Under the pieces are notes generated by a model. It made no database searches and was not told the DNA's origin. It saw nothing but the letters and a program-made list of their open reading frames with translations. The translations under genes were made by a program, and so were the position numbers. A stretch of 64,000 nucleotides of DNA, taken from NCBI GenBank assembly GCA_002382975.1, contig DFTB01000009.1, positions 42,091 through 106,090 of the forward strand, written 5' to 3'. The stretch comes from Fibrobacter sp. UBA4223 (GTDB taxonomy: Bacteria; Fibrobacterota; Fibrobacteria; Fibrobacterales; Fibrobacteraceae). Shown here piece by piece: positions 25,031 through 32,667 of the stretch (position 1 is its first letter; every line of letters starts with the position of its first letter).

Positions 25031-25885
25031 TTATGCCGCTTCGTCCAGCATTTTCTGGATGCGGTCGTTCCGGAGCTTTGCAAGGGCGCTTTCCTTGAGC
25101 TGACGGACTCGTTCCTTGGACAGCCCCACCATAGGGGAAATTTCTTTCAGGTTCAGGTCGCTATCCATCTTGAAGCCGAAATAGAGCTTGAGGATATCGC
25201 TTTCCTGCTGGTCCAGGTTCTTGTTCAAAACTTTTTCGAAGACTTCCCGGCGGTTGTTCTTTTCGGCCAGGTCTTCGGTGCGGAATTCTACAGAGGGAAT
25301 GCAATCTCCCAGGGTGGAATCTCCGTCTTCGCCAACGGGGGCTTCCAGAGAAGAGGTGCGGTTGCCCATCATCAACACCTTTTCGATGGCGTCGCCCTTG
25401 TACTTGGAAACTCCTTCCAGGCTGTCGGTGTCCAGCACATAGCTGCCACCCACAACCTGTTTAAGCTTGCCGCCCTTCTTGTTGAAACGGCGCAGAATCA
25501 GCTCCTTCTCGGCGCTGATACGGACCGTGCGGCCCTTTTCGGCGATGGCGCGGGTAATGTTCTGGCGCACCCACCACACGGCGTAACTGATAAACTTGAT
25601 TTTCTGGCTAGGGTCAAAACGGCGGGCGGCCTCTATAAGGCCCATGTTGCCTTCGCTGATGAGTTCGCCCACTTCAAGGCCCTGGCCTTTGTAAAGGTTC
25701 GCGATGTTCACCACAAAGCGCAGGTTGGACTTGACCAGCAAATCCAGGGCTTCGCGGCTGCCTTCCTTGACCTTCTTGATGAGCAACTTCTCCTGTGCCG
25801 GAGTCAGCAGAGGAATGCTGGAAATATCTTCAAGATACTGAAAATAAGTGCTTTTCTCATCACGGGTGTAGGTAGCGGCGTTCAT
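25031..25885 (-). CDS. rpoD: Short RpoD-like sigma-70 factor
   Basis: A sigma-70 family factor that directs RNA polymerase to promoters. At 284 residues it lacks region 1.1, as do Bacteroidota primary sigma factors. Visible regions are 1.2 (FQYLEDISSIPLLTPAQE), 2 (LVKSNLRFVVNIANLY, GNMGLIEAARRFD, FISYAVWWVRQNITRAI), 3 and 4 with the helix-turn-helix (SPMVGLSKERVRQLKESAL). The WWVRQ segment is the -10 recognition/melting helix. It is monocistronic with its own terminator. Whether it is the primary sigma or an RpoD/RpoH-like alternative cannot be decided here. The TAnnTTTG promoters in this window fit a Bacteroidota-like primary factor. Confidence 0.85.
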   Translation of the reverse strand: MNAATYTRDEKSTYFQYLEDISSIPLLTPAQEKLLIKKVKEGSREALDLLVKSNLRFVVNIANLYKGQGLEVGELISEGNMGLIEAARRFDPSQKIKFISYAVWWVRQNITRAIAEKGRTVRISAEKELILRRFNKKGGKLKQVVGGSYVLDTDSLEGVSKYKGDAIEKVLMMGNRTSSLEAPVGEDGDSTLGDCIPSVEFRTEDLAEKNNRREVFEKVLNKNLDQQESDILKLYFGFKMDSDLNLKEISPMVGLSKERVRQLKESALAKLRNDRIQKMLDEAA

Positions 25886-25910
25886 AGTAAGTCCTTTTCC
25901 TTTACGCCTA

Positions 25911-25918
25911 TAAATCTA
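25911..25918 (-). promoter_or_regulatory. Sigma factor promoter element TAGATTTA
   Basis: A TAnnTTTG-like element 25 nt before the sigma factor ATG. Confidence 0.4.
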
Positions 25919-26050
25919 CCTCCGTTTAGGTTTCGGAGTGTCAGGAACTGCCCTAGCCCTTGCAAAAGTTTAATTTGTTTTTTGTCGGAAAAAATCGCTT
26001 TTTTGTCATAAAAGTGTCATTATGGGCTGTACGGGGGGCGTTTTTGGACC

Positions 26051-26058
26051 TATTTTTG
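26051..26058 (+). promoter_or_regulatory. Histidine kinase promoter element TATTTTTG
   Basis: An exact TAnnTTTG match, 5 nt before the chosen ATG at 26064, with no ribosome-binding site between. It supports both this start and a leaderless transcript. Confidence 0.55.
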
Positions 26059-26063
26059 TCATT

Positions 26064-27263
26064 ATGGAACCAGAAAAAAGCAAAATTTCCATTTCCAAGC
26101 TTCGACAGAGGTGGCAGGGGGCCCAGGAAAGGGATTTCGATCGATATGAGAAAAAAATCCGTGAAATCCTGGAACAGGAGGACAAATTGTCTTTCCCTGT
26201 CCCGGCCTACGTGCCCCAGATACTCATATTTCTCTTTATCCTAATTTTTCCCGTGCTCTACATCGGGGATCCGGTTACCCGTTCGGTAATCGGTTTGGAC
26301 TGGCGAGAACTCATGAACTTCTATTTTCCCGTGCTGATGAGCATCGGGGTGTTCGGTCTTAATCTCAATTTTCTCGTTCCTAATTACATTCTCAACAAGC
26401 ATTATGGAATTTACTTTGTATATAATGCTGTCATTATTTTGGTAACCTGCTTCTTGCGAGAAGTGGTGTTTTTTTTGATAGACAGGGCTCCCGATCAGGG
26501 CGTAAATTACTTTTTCAATTCCTACATGTTCTCTTCGGTAAAAGGGCATTTCAGCTATTGGACCGTTTTTTCCTTTGTGGTGCTGGTTTGTCTGGTTTGC
26601 GTCATCTGCGTGTTTTACCGGCTGATATCTACACAAATTCTGCGAGGGTTCGTGGTCAGGGAACAAAAGCGTAGCCGCTTGCAGTACGAACTGGAATTCC
26701 TGAAAAACCAACTTTCGCCCCACTTTTTATTCAATACCCTGAACAACATAACGGCGCTTATCGCCATAGATTCCAGGCGTGCGGAAAAGTCCATGATGGA
26801 ACTTTCCAAGCTGTTGCGGGTGACTCTGTACCAGACAGCCGACGATATGATTCCCCTGGAAGAGGATGTGGAAATTCTCCGGATGTACGGGAACCTGGAA
26901 AAGCTCCGGCTAGACGACAGCTTCGATTACCGTTTTGACGTGGAACTTGAAAATCCCAAAGTGATGATACCGCCTCTAGTAGCCATGCCCCTGGTAGAAA
27001 ACGCTTTGAAACACAGCAAGAACCCCAAGGGAAAAAGCTTCGCCCATATTACCATCAGGCAACAGGGCGACGAACTTGTTTTGGAAACGGAAAATTCCAA
27101 TTTCCCGAAGGTATCCCAGTCTCCCCGAAAGGCGAGTGGCCTCGGGCTTTCGACCTTCCAGAAACGCCTGGAGATTCTGTATGCGGGGCGTTACGAGTAT
27201 ACGGCTTCTGCAGAAGGCGATGTGTACCGCAGCCGCCTAAAGATCCAGCTCGCCGACAACTAG
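26064..27263 (+). CDS. LytS/AlgZ-type sensor histidine kinase
   Basis: A 399-residue membrane kinase of the His_kinase (PF06580) plus HATPase_c type, usually paired with LytTR response regulators. About four transmembrane helices lie at 50-70, 85-105, 118-140 and 170-195. The phospho-acceptor His is in LSPHFLFNTLNNI near 222. The ATP-binding N box is PLVENALKHSKN near 315 and the G box is SGLGLSTFQKRL. I chose 26064 over an in-frame ATG 42 nt upstream because of the promoter. No response regulator is adjacent, so it is an orphan in this window. Confidence 0.88.
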   Translation: MEPEKSKISISKLRQRWQGAQERDFDRYEKKIREILEQEDKLSFPVPAYVPQILIFLFILIFPVLYIGDPVTRSVIGLDWRELMNFYFPVLMSIGVFGLNLNFLVPNYILNKHYGIYFVYNAVIILVTCFLREVVFFLIDRAPDQGVNYFFNSYMFSSVKGHFSYWTVFSFVVLVCLVCVICVFYRLISTQILRGFVVREQKRSRLQYELEFLKNQLSPHFLFNTLNNITALIAIDSRRAEKSMMELSKLLRVTLYQTADDMIPLEEDVEILRMYGNLEKLRLDDSFDYRFDVELENPKVMIPPLVAMPLVENALKHSKNPKGKSFAHITIRQQGDELVLETENSNFPKVSQSPRKASGLGLSTFQKRLEILYAGRYEYTASAEGDVYRSRLKIQLADN

Positions 27264-27267
27264 AGGA

Positions 27268-29040
27268 TTACCGCGCGGCCAGTTCTTCGGGCGTGCGGCT
27301 CAAAATATCCCAGTCGCCCCGCTTGATAATTTTGTAGGCGTAGCCCTGTTCGGTAAGGAACAGCTGGCGGTTCATGGAGAACTCCTGCTCCTTGGAATCC
27401 TGGGTCACGATACTGTAGAAGTGGGCGGTGCCGCCGTCGCTCTTGGGGCGCAAGATGCGGCCCAGTCGCTGGGCTTCTTCTTGCCGGCTGCCGAAGGTCC
27501 CGGAAATCTGTATCAGGATGTTGGCGTCGGGAAGGTCGATGGCGAAGTTGCCAACCTTGGAGACCATCAGGTTCTTCTGTTCGCCCTTGCGGAAGGCGGC
27601 GTAGAGCCGTTCGCGTTCCTTGTTGGGGGTCTTGCCGGTAATCAGCGGGATTTCCAGCTCCTGGGCGAGCTTTTCCAGCTGGTCGATGTACTGCCCGATG
27701 ATGAGCACCCGGTCGTCGGGCTTGTCGAAATGGGCGAGGAGCCGCTTTACGATGTCCGTCTTTTCGGGATTGGTGCTTGCGAGAGTAATCTTTTCACGGA
27801 CCGGCGCCAGGGCGTATTTCATCTTCAGTTCCGCTTCCATAGGGATGCGGATTTCGTTACAGTCGGCGGTGGCAATCCAGCCCTGGGCCTCCAGCACACG
27901 CCAGGGGATGTCGTATTTCTTGGGCCCGATAAGGCTGAACACTTCCGTCTCCTTGTGGTCTTCGCGGACCAGGGTGGCGGTAAGGCCCAGGCGGCGTGTG
28001 GCCTGCATCTCGGTACTCAGGCGAAACACCGGGGCAGGGAGCAGGTGCACCTCGTCGTAAATCATGAGACCCCATTTCTGTTCGCTGAACAGCGGGAAGT
28101 TCGAGAGTTCCTTCTTGACTTCTTCGTCGCTCAGGTCGTCCGGTTCGGGCTCGCCCTGCTTGCTTACGTCCTTCACCTTCTTGCGCTGGGTGAGAATCTG
28201 GTAGGTGGCCACGGTCACGGGGCCGATTTCCTTCACTTCGCCGGAGTATTCCTTCACTTGGTCCAGGGTCAGGTCCGTCTTGTCGCAGATTTCGCGAATC
28301 CACTGGCGGGAGGCGGAAATGTTGGGGGTAAGGATAAGGGTCTTGGTCTGGATGAGGGCCATGGTGGCAAGGCCGATGACCGTCTTGCCCGAACCGCAGG
28401 GCAGCACGATGACGCCGGAGCCGCCCTTTTCCGAACCGCTGGCGTAGAACACCTGGGCGGCTTCTTTCTGGTAGTCGCGGAGTTTGAATTCCTTGCCTTC
28501 GAGGGTGGTTTCCCGGAGCTTGATGGGGAGCGGGTCGCCCTGGACATATCCTGCCAGGTCTTCCACCGGGAATCCGGCGTTGGTAAGTGCCATCTTCAGG
28601 TGGCCGCGGCGTTCCGGGTCCACTTCGGCGTGGGAATCGTCCAGGAACTTCAGGATAAACGGCTCCACCTCCTTCAGGTGGCAAATCTCGGTGAACATGT
28701 AGGTGTCGTCGGATTCCAGCAGCAGGCGGTCAACCTCTTTGCGGAGCCGCAGCAGCCCGTACCGGGCCATGTAGTCTTCCACCTCGGTAATCACTGTCTG
28801 GGGAATGGGGTAGCGGCTCTGGCTTTCTAGCCGTTCCAGCACTTCGGTTGCGCGGAGGCCCGTGGAAGCCGCGTTCCAGAGGCTCAGGTGGGAAATCTTG
28901 TAGGTGTGCAGGTGCTCGGGGCTCTTGACCAGTTCGGTGAAGGGAGCGATCGCGTCCCGTGCGGATTCGTAGTTGGGGTTGTCCACCTCGACCATGATTT
29001 CGAGGTTGCTCTGTACAATGATTGCGCCATTCGGATTCAT
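27268..29040 (-). CDS. XPB/Rad25-like superfamily 2 DNA helicase
   Basis: A bacterial relative of XPB, the 3'-5' helicase of eukaryotic TFIIH and archaeal repair. The 590 residues start with an XPB/Ssl2-type N-terminal domain (1-180). The SF2 motor follows: Walker A LPCGSGKTVIG near 215, motif II YDEVH near 325, motif III LTATL near 350, and motif VI QRLGRILRPK near 530. No Bax1/XPG-type nuclease partner is nearby. It starts 7 nt after a TATATTTG promoter element. A role in DNA repair or transcription-coupled remodelling is inferred from the family only. Confidence 0.9.
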   Translation of the reverse strand: MNPNGAIIVQSNLEIMVEVDNPNYESARDAIAPFTELVKSPEHLHTYKISHLSLWNAASTGLRATEVLERLESQSRYPIPQTVITEVEDYMARYGLLRLRKEVDRLLLESDDTYMFTEICHLKEVEPFILKFLDDSHAEVDPERRGHLKMALTNAGFPVEDLAGYVQGDPLPIKLRETTLEGKEFKLRDYQKEAAQVFYASGSEKGGSGVIVLPCGSGKTVIGLATMALIQTKTLILTPNISASRQWIREICDKTDLTLDQVKEYSGEVKEIGPVTVATYQILTQRKKVKDVSKQGEPEPDDLSDEEVKKELSNFPLFSEQKWGLMIYDEVHLLPAPVFRLSTEMQATRRLGLTATLVREDHKETEVFSLIGPKKYDIPWRVLEAQGWIATADCNEIRIPMEAELKMKYALAPVREKITLASTNPEKTDIVKRLLAHFDKPDDRVLIIGQYIDQLEKLAQELEIPLITGKTPNKERERLYAAFRKGEQKNLMVSKVGNFAIDLPDANILIQISGTFGSRQEEAQRLGRILRPKSDGGTAHFYSIVTQDSKEQEFSMNRQLFLTEQGYAYKIIKRGDWDILSRTPEELAAR

Positions 29041-29047
29041 AGGGCGG

Positions 29048-29055
29048 CAAATATA
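29048..29055 (-). promoter_or_regulatory. XPB gene promoter element TATATTTG
   Basis: An exact TAnnTTTG match ending 7 nt before the start codon, without a ribosome-binding site. Confidence 0.55.
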
Positions 29056-29060
29056 GAAAA

Positions 29061-29212
29061 ATAGGTGTTAGGTAGTAGGTTGTAGGTATTAGGGCTGCGG
29101 GTCTCAAGAGGTGTCATCCTCGCCCATTCGGTAAACTCAGGGCAGGCTCCGGCGAGGATCCGCTGGATGTGGACGAAGGTCGTTAGTGGTTAGTGGTTGG
29201 TGGTTAGGATTG
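29061..29212 (-). repeat. Heptanucleotide arrays (TAGGTnn and TTAGTGG) around a conserved box
   Basis: TAGGTGT, TAGGTAG, TAGGTTG, TAGGTAT occupy 29062-29094. The reverse complement of the box GAGGATGACACCTCTTGAGACC lies at 29100-29121. TTAGTGG units lie at 29183-29211. The box and first array have the same relative order as at 17861-17919 and 34934-35006, but inverted. Confidence 0.7.
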
Positions 29213-29233
29213 AAGGTCTCAAGAGTTTTTTTT

Positions 29234-29325
29234 GGGGGGGGGGAGGTTTCCCCCTGGCTCGCACGCGCATGCGCTTGTTGCTCTCCACCCCCTCTTGCCG
29301 GAACAGCCCCGCAGGCAGCCTCGGG
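29234..29325 (+). repeat. Palindromic intergenic element, copy 4
   Basis: Starts with a G-run hairpin (GGGGGAGGTTTCCCCC), continues with TGGCTCGCACGCGCATGCGC and GTTGCTCTCCACCCCCTC, and ends in a C/G hairpin. It resembles the reverse copy at 14088-14170 most closely. Confidence 0.55.
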
Positions 29326-29326
29326 T

Positions 29327-29359
29327 ATAAAAAATCCCGCTTTCTTTCAGAAAGCGGGA
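29327..29359 (-). terminator. Terminator after tRNA-Thr
   Basis: On the minus strand TCCCGCTTTC - TGAAA - GAAAGCGGGA is followed by TTTTTT, 7 nt after the tRNA 3' end. Confidence 0.85.
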
Positions 29360-29365
29360 CTTTCG

Positions 29366-29438
29366 AGCCACCCAGCAGATTTGAACTGCCGACCTGCTGA
29401 TTACGAATCAGCTGCTCTACCAGCTGAGCTAGAGTGGC
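29366..29438 (-). tRNA. tRNA-Thr (anticodon CGT)
   Basis: A 73-nt cloverleaf. The acceptor GCCACTC pairs with GGGTGGC, the D arm is GCTC/GAGC with loop AGCTGGTA, the anticodon stem GCTGA/TCAGC holds the loop TTCGTAA, and the T arm is GGCAG-TTCAAAT-CTGCT. The anticodon CGT reads ACG, giving threonine. The discriminator is T; CCA is not encoded. A terminator follows. Confidence 0.95.
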
Positions 29439-29496
29439 GTTGCGGGCTCAAAGATAGCAACAGGGCCTTTTTTTGTCAATATCGGGGCTGTTTCGG

Positions 29497-29527
29497 TTGG
29501 CAAGAATCCCGAATTTTTCTATGATTG
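29497..29527 (+). promoter_or_regulatory. Promoter of the TPR-like protein gene
   Basis: TTG (29497-29499), 20 nt, then TATGATTG (29520-29527), close to the TTTG-N20-TAnnTTTG arrangement. Confidence 0.4.
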
Positions 29528-29556
29528 CTCACAAAATTTCAAAATGGATGCATATT

Positions 29557-30243
29557 ATGGCTAACGAAGCAAATGCGAACAACTCTGAAATCAAGGAATT
29601 TTTTGTCCATCACGGCACCAAGGTCGTAGTGGCCCTGGTGGTCATCCTCGTCGTAGTGGCGGGCGTGGTCCAGCTGAGGGATTCCCGCAAGGCCGCTGCC
29701 GCCGAACAGACCGAACTTCTGGGTGCGGGCATGACCATGCTCTACGCCAACGATAAGGACAACGCCCTCGCAGAATTTGAATCCAAGATCAACAGCCGTT
29801 CCCTGGAAGGCCTGGCTCTTGCCAAGGCATGCCTCTATGCGGGCAACATCAAGTACGAAAAGGGTGACCTGGACGGTGCCGCCGCCCTGTTCCAGAAGTC
29901 TTTGGACAACGCCGGTTCTGTGGTGCTGGTCCGCTCTGCCGCCCTCCACGGTCTTGCCTCCGTGAAGATGGAAAAAGAAGACTACGCCGCCGCCGCCAAC
30001 CTGCTGGAAAAGTATGTGAGCGAGTTCGGCAAGCGCACCGGCGACAAGGAAGACCGCTTCCAGAAAGAAGAACCTGTGGACGAGGCCCCCATGGTGGCCG
30101 ACGCCATGTGGAAACTCACGCTGGTCTATCAGCAGCAGGGTCTTGACGCCAAGGCCAAGAACACCGCCGAACGCCTGCTGGAAGTTTACGGCGACAACCA
30201 GAACTACGCCGACAAGGCACAGAAGTTCCTGGCTTCTCTGTAG
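29557..30243 (+). CDS. Membrane-anchored tetratricopeptide-like protein (YfgM-type)
   Basis: A 228-residue protein with a short cytosolic N-terminus, one transmembrane helix (about 20-40, VVVALVVILVVVAGVVQL) and a periplasmic helical-repeat domain. TPR-like features are ALAKACLYAGNIKYEKGDLDGAA-type units and ADAMWKLTLVYQQQG. YfgM-like proteins of this layout act with periplasmic chaperones and the Sec translocon. That role is inferred from architecture only. The start at 29557 is the first ATG giving a clean N-terminus; in-frame codons upstream overlap the promoter. Confidence 0.75.
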   Translation: MANEANANNSEIKEFFVHHGTKVVVALVVILVVVAGVVQLRDSRKAAAAEQTELLGAGMTMLYANDKDNALAEFESKINSRSLEGLALAKACLYAGNIKYEKGDLDGAAALFQKSLDNAGSVVLVRSAALHGLASVKMEKEDYAAAANLLEKYVSEFGKRTGDKEDRFQKEEPVDEAPMVADAMWKLTLVYQQQGLDAKAKNTAERLLEVYGDNQNYADKAQKFLASL

Positions 30244-30273
30244 TTCCGAAACGGTTCATTCTGTGTAATTGTC

Positions 30274-30335
30274 ATGCCCGCCACCATGCGGGCATCTCCT
30301 TTTATGACGAAACACCCCGGAGCTCTGTCCGGGAT
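30274..30335 (+). terminator. Two hairpins after the TPR gene
   Basis: ATGCCCGC - CACCAT - GCGGGCAT (30274-30295) and CCCGG - AGCTCTGT - CCGGG (30315-30332), the second followed by ATTCTTTATT. Either may end the transcript. A third palindrome (GTCATTCCGGG...CCCGGAATC) at 30359-30383 belongs to a dispersed repeat type also seen at 43401. Confidence 0.5.
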
Positions 30336-30388
30336 TCTTTATTATCGGTTGTAAAACGTCATTCCGGGCCACGACCCGGAATCTAGCA

Positions 30389-30946
30389 TTAAGGCGTCAG
30401 GATTTTCCTGAGCTCGTCCGCCGCACGTTCCAGGTCGTCGTTCACGATGGTGTATTCGTACTTGCCCTTGGTCTTCGCGAACTCCATCTCTTTCTTGGCG
30501 TTGTGGAGCCGGGTCTGGATGACCTCTTCGGAATCGGTTCCGCGACCCCGGAGCCTGCGTTCCAGTTCTTCTTCGCTGGGTGGCAAAATCAAGATTCCCG
30601 TGGCATCGGGATAGACCTTGTCAAAGTTCACCTTGCCGAAAACGTCCAGGTCAAAGAGAACCCGCTTGCCCTGCTTGAGCATGTCCTCTACGAAACTCTT
30701 GGGCGTGCCGTAGTAGTTCCCGTGGACCAGGTTGTATTCCACCAGGGCGTCGTCCTTGATCATCTGTTCGAACTCTTCCTTGGTCTTGAAAAAGTAGTGG
30801 ACCCCGTTCACTTCGCCTTCGCGGGGGGCGCGGGTGGTGGCGGAAATGGAATACACGATGTCGGGGAACTCCCCGATGACCTTGTCTTTCAGGGTGGTCT
30901 TGCCTGCGCCGCTGGCGGCGCTCATCACGAACAGCTTGGATTTCAT
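30389..30946 (-). CDS. gmk: Guanylate kinase
   Basis: Gmk phosphorylates GMP to GDP with ATP, in the same purine route fed by Hpt. The 185 residues carry the P-loop SAASGAGKTTLKD near 9-20, the GMP-binding part SISATTRAPREGEVNGVHYF near 35-54, LFDLDVFGKVNF near 100 and the lid RLRGRGTDSEE. I start at 30946, 6 nt after a TATATTTG promoter element; an in-frame ATG 9 nt upstream would fall inside the promoter. Monocistronic. Confidence 0.95.
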   Translation of the reverse strand: MKSKLFVMSAASGAGKTTLKDKVIGEFPDIVYSISATTRAPREGEVNGVHYFFKTKEEFEQMIKDDALVEYNLVHGNYYGTPKSFVEDMLKQGKRVLFDLDVFGKVNFDKVYPDATGILILPPSEEELERRLRGRGTDSEEVIQTRLHNAKKEMEFAKTKGKYEYTIVNDDLERAADELRKILTP

Positions 30947-30952
30947 GGGAGG

Positions 30953-30960
30953 CAAATATA
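30953..30960 (-). promoter_or_regulatory. gmk promoter element TATATTTG
   Basis: An exact TAnnTTTG match ending 6 nt before the gmk ATG. Confidence 0.55.
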
Positions 30961-30966
30961 GGAAAA

Positions 30967-31947
30967 TTAGGCAGTGAGCGCCTTGACCCTGTCCCGGATG
31001 GATTCCCTGTATTGCCGCTTTGCCTCGTCGCTTAAAAAGGACTGGCCCAGCATAGCGTCCATTTTGGAAACGTGGGTCACGATGTCTTTCACAAAGCGCA
31101 GTGCCCGAGTCTCGACGATGCCGATGCGTTTGGCGAATTCCATGAAATCGGTTGCACCGTAGAAGCCGTTTTCCCTGTAAAAATTCGTCTGGAAGGAATC
31201 CTCGTCCTTGAACAGGTCCAGGGCCGTTCGGGAGTCTGAGGCGTGGAGCGAGGTGTTCATCAGGTCGTAGGCCGGTGAAAGTTCAAAGACGCCTTCTTGG
31301 TTCGGGCTGTAAATGGAAAAATTCTTGATATGGGCGTCTCCGTTACATACAAGATAATTGAAAAGGACGATCCTGAAAAATTTATCCAAGGCTATGGTGT
31401 GGGCGCTGACATGGTCTTTTATCAGTTCCGCAATATCCTCGTAACTCAGACTTTCGTATTTGTAGTTGGAGCCTTGCTCTTCGCTGGACAGGTCGGCGAC
31501 TTGGGCGAAGTCTTCTTGGTGGATTCTTGTTCCGTCTCTGCGTACATCGTATCGCTTGGTCAGGTAGGCGTATTCACCAGGTGGAAATCGGAGTAATGCG
31601 GATTCGGCCACATCCAGTTTGAATATTTGCCTTGCCATTTGCATGGTCACGTGCTCGTTGGCGGGCATGTCGGCGTATAGTCGGAACTGCATGCTTGTTG
31701 CGGGTTTCAGGATATAGGAGCCTTGCCGGTCGGTGGGAACGAGCCCCTTGCCTTCGATTTTCAGGGAATACTTCGGCTGCGCTCCGGATATGGAAATCCG
31801 TTGGGGCTTGCCATCTGGGGCTTGGGCTATGTCGGGCAGTGAAAAATTTAACATGGCACTGAACCTGTCCTTGCCGAAAAGTTTTCTGGAACAGGTCCGG
31901 CAGAAATCGGTTTCGGTTTCCCGGAGGCAACAATGGCAGCGATTCAC
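30967..31947 (-). CDS. hipT: HipT-like serine/threonine kinase toxin (HipA C-terminal type)
   Basis: A HipA-family kinase toxin; relatives phosphorylate tRNA synthetases and stop translation. The 326-residue protein begins with a Cys-rich knuckle (RCHCC ... FCRTC) likely to bind zinc. It has the Gly-rich loop RISISGAQPKYS near 52, whose Ser-x-Ser pattern matches HipT autophosphorylation sites, the catalytic loop CNGDAHIKNFS near 209 and the metal-binding YDLMN near 232. The N-subdomain-1 found in classical HipA is absent and is encoded by the upstream gene. It starts with GTG at 31947, overlapping the upstream stop (GTGA), with GGAGG 4 nt before. Confidence 0.87.
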   Translation of the reverse strand: MNRCHCCLRETETDFCRTCSRKLFGKDRFSAMLNFSLPDIAQAPDGKPQRISISGAQPKYSLKIEGKGLVPTDRQGSYILKPATSMQFRLYADMPANEHVTMQMARQIFKLDVAESALLRFPPGEYAYLTKRYDVRRDGTRIHQEDFAQVADLSSEEQGSNYKYESLSYEDIAELIKDHVSAHTIALDKFFRIVLFNYLVCNGDAHIKNFSIYSPNQEGVFELSPAYDLMNTSLHASDSRTALDLFKDEDSFQTNFYRENGFYGATDFMEFAKRIGIVETRALRFVKDIVTHVSKMDAMLGQSFLSDEAKRQYRESIRDRVKALTA

Positions 31948-32282
31948 TTTACCTCCTGCACGGTAATGTCTCCTATGGTTTCGCCCTGGGCTAGGGCGAG
32001 GAGCATGTCAAGCTTGTTCGACGGGTTGAGTTTCAGGCTCCGGCAGATGGCCTGCCTGCTTTCGCCCTCGGGCAGGAGTCCCGCAAAAAAGGGGAAAAGG
32101 CGGCGCGAAGAAAAAATCTTTTTTGACTTGGGTAGATTGATGGCGATGGATGCCCCGCCGTTTGCGAGATAGTCGCGGTTGTAGAAGAAGACGAAGCGGC
32201 TCCTGTTTGATACGAGATAGCCTGCGACAGTCCCGTTCTTGAGAACCCGGGCCTTGCGGATTTTGCGGAAGGGGCTATTCAT
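31944..32282 (-). CDS. hipS: HipS-like protein (HipA N-subdomain 1)
   Basis: A 112-residue protein corresponding to the detached N-terminal subdomain of HipA (KARVLKNGTVAGYLVSNRS, FFAGLLPEGESRQAICR, LLALAQGETIGDI). In characterised HipBST modules the small HipS protein is the antitoxin that restrains HipT, while HipB augments repression. I infer the same here. The start ATG at 32282 overlaps the 3' end of the upstream HTH gene by 8 nt; the stop overlaps hipT by 4 nt. This tight overlap means coupled translation of all three genes. Confidence 0.83.
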   Translation of the reverse strand: MNSPFRKIRKARVLKNGTVAGYLVSNRSRFVFFYNRDYLANGGASIAINLPKSKKIFSSRRLFPFFAGLLPEGESRQAICRSLKLNPSNKLDMLLALAQGETIGDITVQEVK

Positions 32283-32478
32283 GGATGATGCGCTCCTGCA
32301 GGGAAATGACCAGGCCAAGGGACGAGAGAATTCTGGAAAGCACCTCGATGCTCGGGTTTGCGCTGTCGTTCTCGATGGCGCTTACGGTTCGCAGGCTAAC
32401 TCCCGACATTTCCGCCAGGTCCGCCTGCGAAACGCCCAGGGACTTTCGTCGTTCTTCGATTTGCTTGCCGATGACCAT
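32275..32478 (-). CDS. hipB: HipB-like XRE-family transcriptional regulator
   Basis: A 67-residue helix-turn-helix protein (KQIEERRKSLGVSQADLAEM, SGVSLRTVSAIENDSANPSI, EVLSRILSSLGL) of the size and position of HipB. It should bind the operon promoter as part of the HipB-HipS-HipT complex. A TATATTTC element lies about 10 nt before its ATG. Confidence 0.87.
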   Translation of the reverse strand: MVIGKQIEERRKSLGVSQADLAEMSGVSLRTVSAIENDSANPSIEVLSRILSSLGLVISLQERIIHE

Positions 32479-32520
32479 AAAATAAGAAATATATTGCTTA
32501 CTTTTGAGTGAAAATAGATA

Positions 32521-32534
32521 ATTTTTGCAAAAAT
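32521..32534. promoter_or_regulatory. 14-bp perfect palindrome in the hip operon promoter region
   Basis: ATTTTTGCAAAAAT is its own reverse complement. It lies 43 nt upstream of hipB, between hipB and the divergent gene at 32668. It is a candidate HipB operator, although it does not match the classical TATCC-N8-GGATA box. Confidence 0.4.
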
Positions 32535-32619
32535 GTCAACAAAATGCGTAATATGTTGCGTAAAATAAAGAAAACTGCTTTCTGTTTACGAAAATTTACT
32601 TGGCTTTGTTTTTTTTGTT

Positions 32620-32627
32620 TACATTTG
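32620..32627 (+). promoter_or_regulatory. Promoter element TACATTTG of the gene at 32668
   Basis: An exact TAnnTTTG match 40 nt before the ATG. Confidence 0.5.
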
Positions 32628-32667
32628 AGTTGCCCAGTTTAGCGGGTCGAACGAAAAAAATTTCCAC

